This document shows, in pieces, positions 5,314 to 5,789 of a DNA stretch of 5,789 nucleotides. The position numbers were made by a program, and so were the translations under genes. Below the pieces are notes generated by a model. That model was not told the origin of the DNA and ran no database searches. It saw only the letters and a program-made list of their open reading frames with translations. The stretch is from Nitrososphaerota archaeon. Its GTDB lineage: Archaea; Thermoproteota; Nitrososphaeria; Nitrososphaerales; Nitrosopumilaceae. Location: positions 1-5,789 of the forward strand of contig JACZUQ010000039.1 in the NCBI GenBank assembly GCA_022573065.1, given 5' to 3'. Numbering within the stretch: position 1 is the stretch's first letter; each line of letters opens with the position of its first letter.

Positions 5314-5336
5314 GCTAAAAGATAGTAAATGTAAAG

Positions 5337-5345
5337 TGTAAATAT
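5337..5345 (-). promoter_or_regulatory. TATA-like box (ATATTTACA) of the regulator gene
   Basis: ATATTTACA on the minus strand is centred about 28 nt before the ATG at 5313, as expected for a leaderless transcript. If correct, the upstream in-frame ATG at 5364 lies before the transcript start and cannot be used. Confidence 0.45.
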
Positions 5346-5454
5346 GGTTATCGATAAAAGCCAAGTCCTTGAATTACATCAAATTTTTCCCCTTGGTTTT
5401 TTATTATGAACAAACATCACCATAATAGTTCATCAAGAATAATTTGTTATGTAA

Positions 5455-5789
5455 ATGCACGATTTGGGGAGAACGAAATTACGAACTGAAACTATTGTTT
5501 CAGGTTCAAATGAAGATTTTCTTGAAAAAGCAATTGATGCATTATCAGTCCTAAAAATTTCAAATTCATATATCCAATCAACGATTTTTACTAAAACGAC
5601 GGATAACAAAGCTTTAGCTGCTTTTTCAATGATTAAAAAATCAATTGTAAAAATTGAGGCCTATTTAGACAGCTCAAAGCATGAACAGAAGGTTTCAGTT
5701 AAAAAAGGTCATGATCATTCAGCAGAAAATATCAAAAAACGTTGGTTTGCCTTAACTGAATTAATGGAGATGATAAAACCAAAAAATGC
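5455..5789 (+). CDS. Unrecognised protein, N-terminal 111 residues (3' end outside window)
   Basis: The frame is open from ATG 5455 to the right edge; a TAA codon sits immediately upstream in frame (5452-5454), so 5455 is the first possible ATG. I do not recognise the family. Visible features: no signal peptide or membrane segment; a predicted helix at about residues 18-35 (NEDFLEKAIDALSVLKIS); a Ser/Thr-rich stretch (35-50); a Lys-rich middle (60-85) with a His-Asp-His motif (86-88); and a helical end (KKRWFALTELMEMIK). A TTG at 5464 is an alternative start. No convincing TATA box or Shine-Dalgarno is visible before either. It is divergent from the FilR1-like regulator across 141 bases, so the two may share control. 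Codon and base use look like the rest of the window. Confidence 0.6.
   Translation, partial: MHDLGRTKLRTETIVSGSNEDFLEKAIDALSVLKISNSYIQSTIFTKTTDNKALAAFSMIKKSIVKIEAYLDSSKHEQKVSVKKGHDHSAENIKKRWFALTELMEMIKPKN

Noticed and set aside
5421..5451. CATAA and TTATG arms upstream of the last gene as a possible operator
   Set aside because: Arms of 5 bases separated by 21 bases in AT-rich DNA are expected by chance.

Overview
The window is AT-rich, tightly packed archaeal DNA, most likely from a marine-type ammonia-oxidising archaeon (Nitrososphaerota/Thaumarchaeota, Nitrosopumilales-like). Four things point there: a secreted protein with the CFI-box C-terminal module that I know from these archaea, a class III-type PHA synthase beside phasin-like genes, short TATA boxes about 25-28 nt before start codons (leaderless mRNAs), and a FilR1/DUF1724-like archaeal winged-helix regulator. 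I see no tRNA, rRNA, CRISPR array, transposase or phage gene.

Left part (1-2031) is a polyhydroxyalkanoate (PHA) storage locus. The 3' end of phaC enters from the left on the + strand and converges on a minus-strand group. That group reads, in transcription order, an alpha/beta hydrolase (1243-2031), a small protein joining a duplicated phasin/PhaE-like helical unit to an AbrB/SpoVT-type DNA-binding domain (788-1198), and a phasin-like helical protein (355-783). The last two are almost contiguous, and the Shine-Dalgarno sequence of the phasin overlaps the stop codon of the AbrB fusion. A plausible working model is that PhaC polymerises, the two small proteins coat or activate the granule, the AbrB domain couples granule state to transcription, and the hydrolase takes part in turnover. 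Only the synthase and the domain calls are well supported; the regulatory loop and the hydrolase substrate are inference.

Middle part (2032-3614): a 219-base divergent intergenic region, then a nitroreductase-family flavoprotein with an unusual N-terminal extension of about 145 residues (2251-3192, +). A short convergent spacer with a 12-bp hairpin separates it from a very basic 115-residue hypothetical protein (3267-3614, -) that may have a roadblock/LC7-like fold.

Right part (3615-5789): a secreted, membrane-anchored CFI-box protein starting at GTG (3697-4524, +) overlaps tail-to-tail by 9 bases with a FilR1-like winged-helix regulator (4516-5313, -). Divergent from the regulator is an unrecognised CDS running off the right edge (5455-5789, +). 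Most promoters sit where leaderless transcripts would begin exactly at the chosen start codons, and this decided the starts at 2251, 3697 and 5313.
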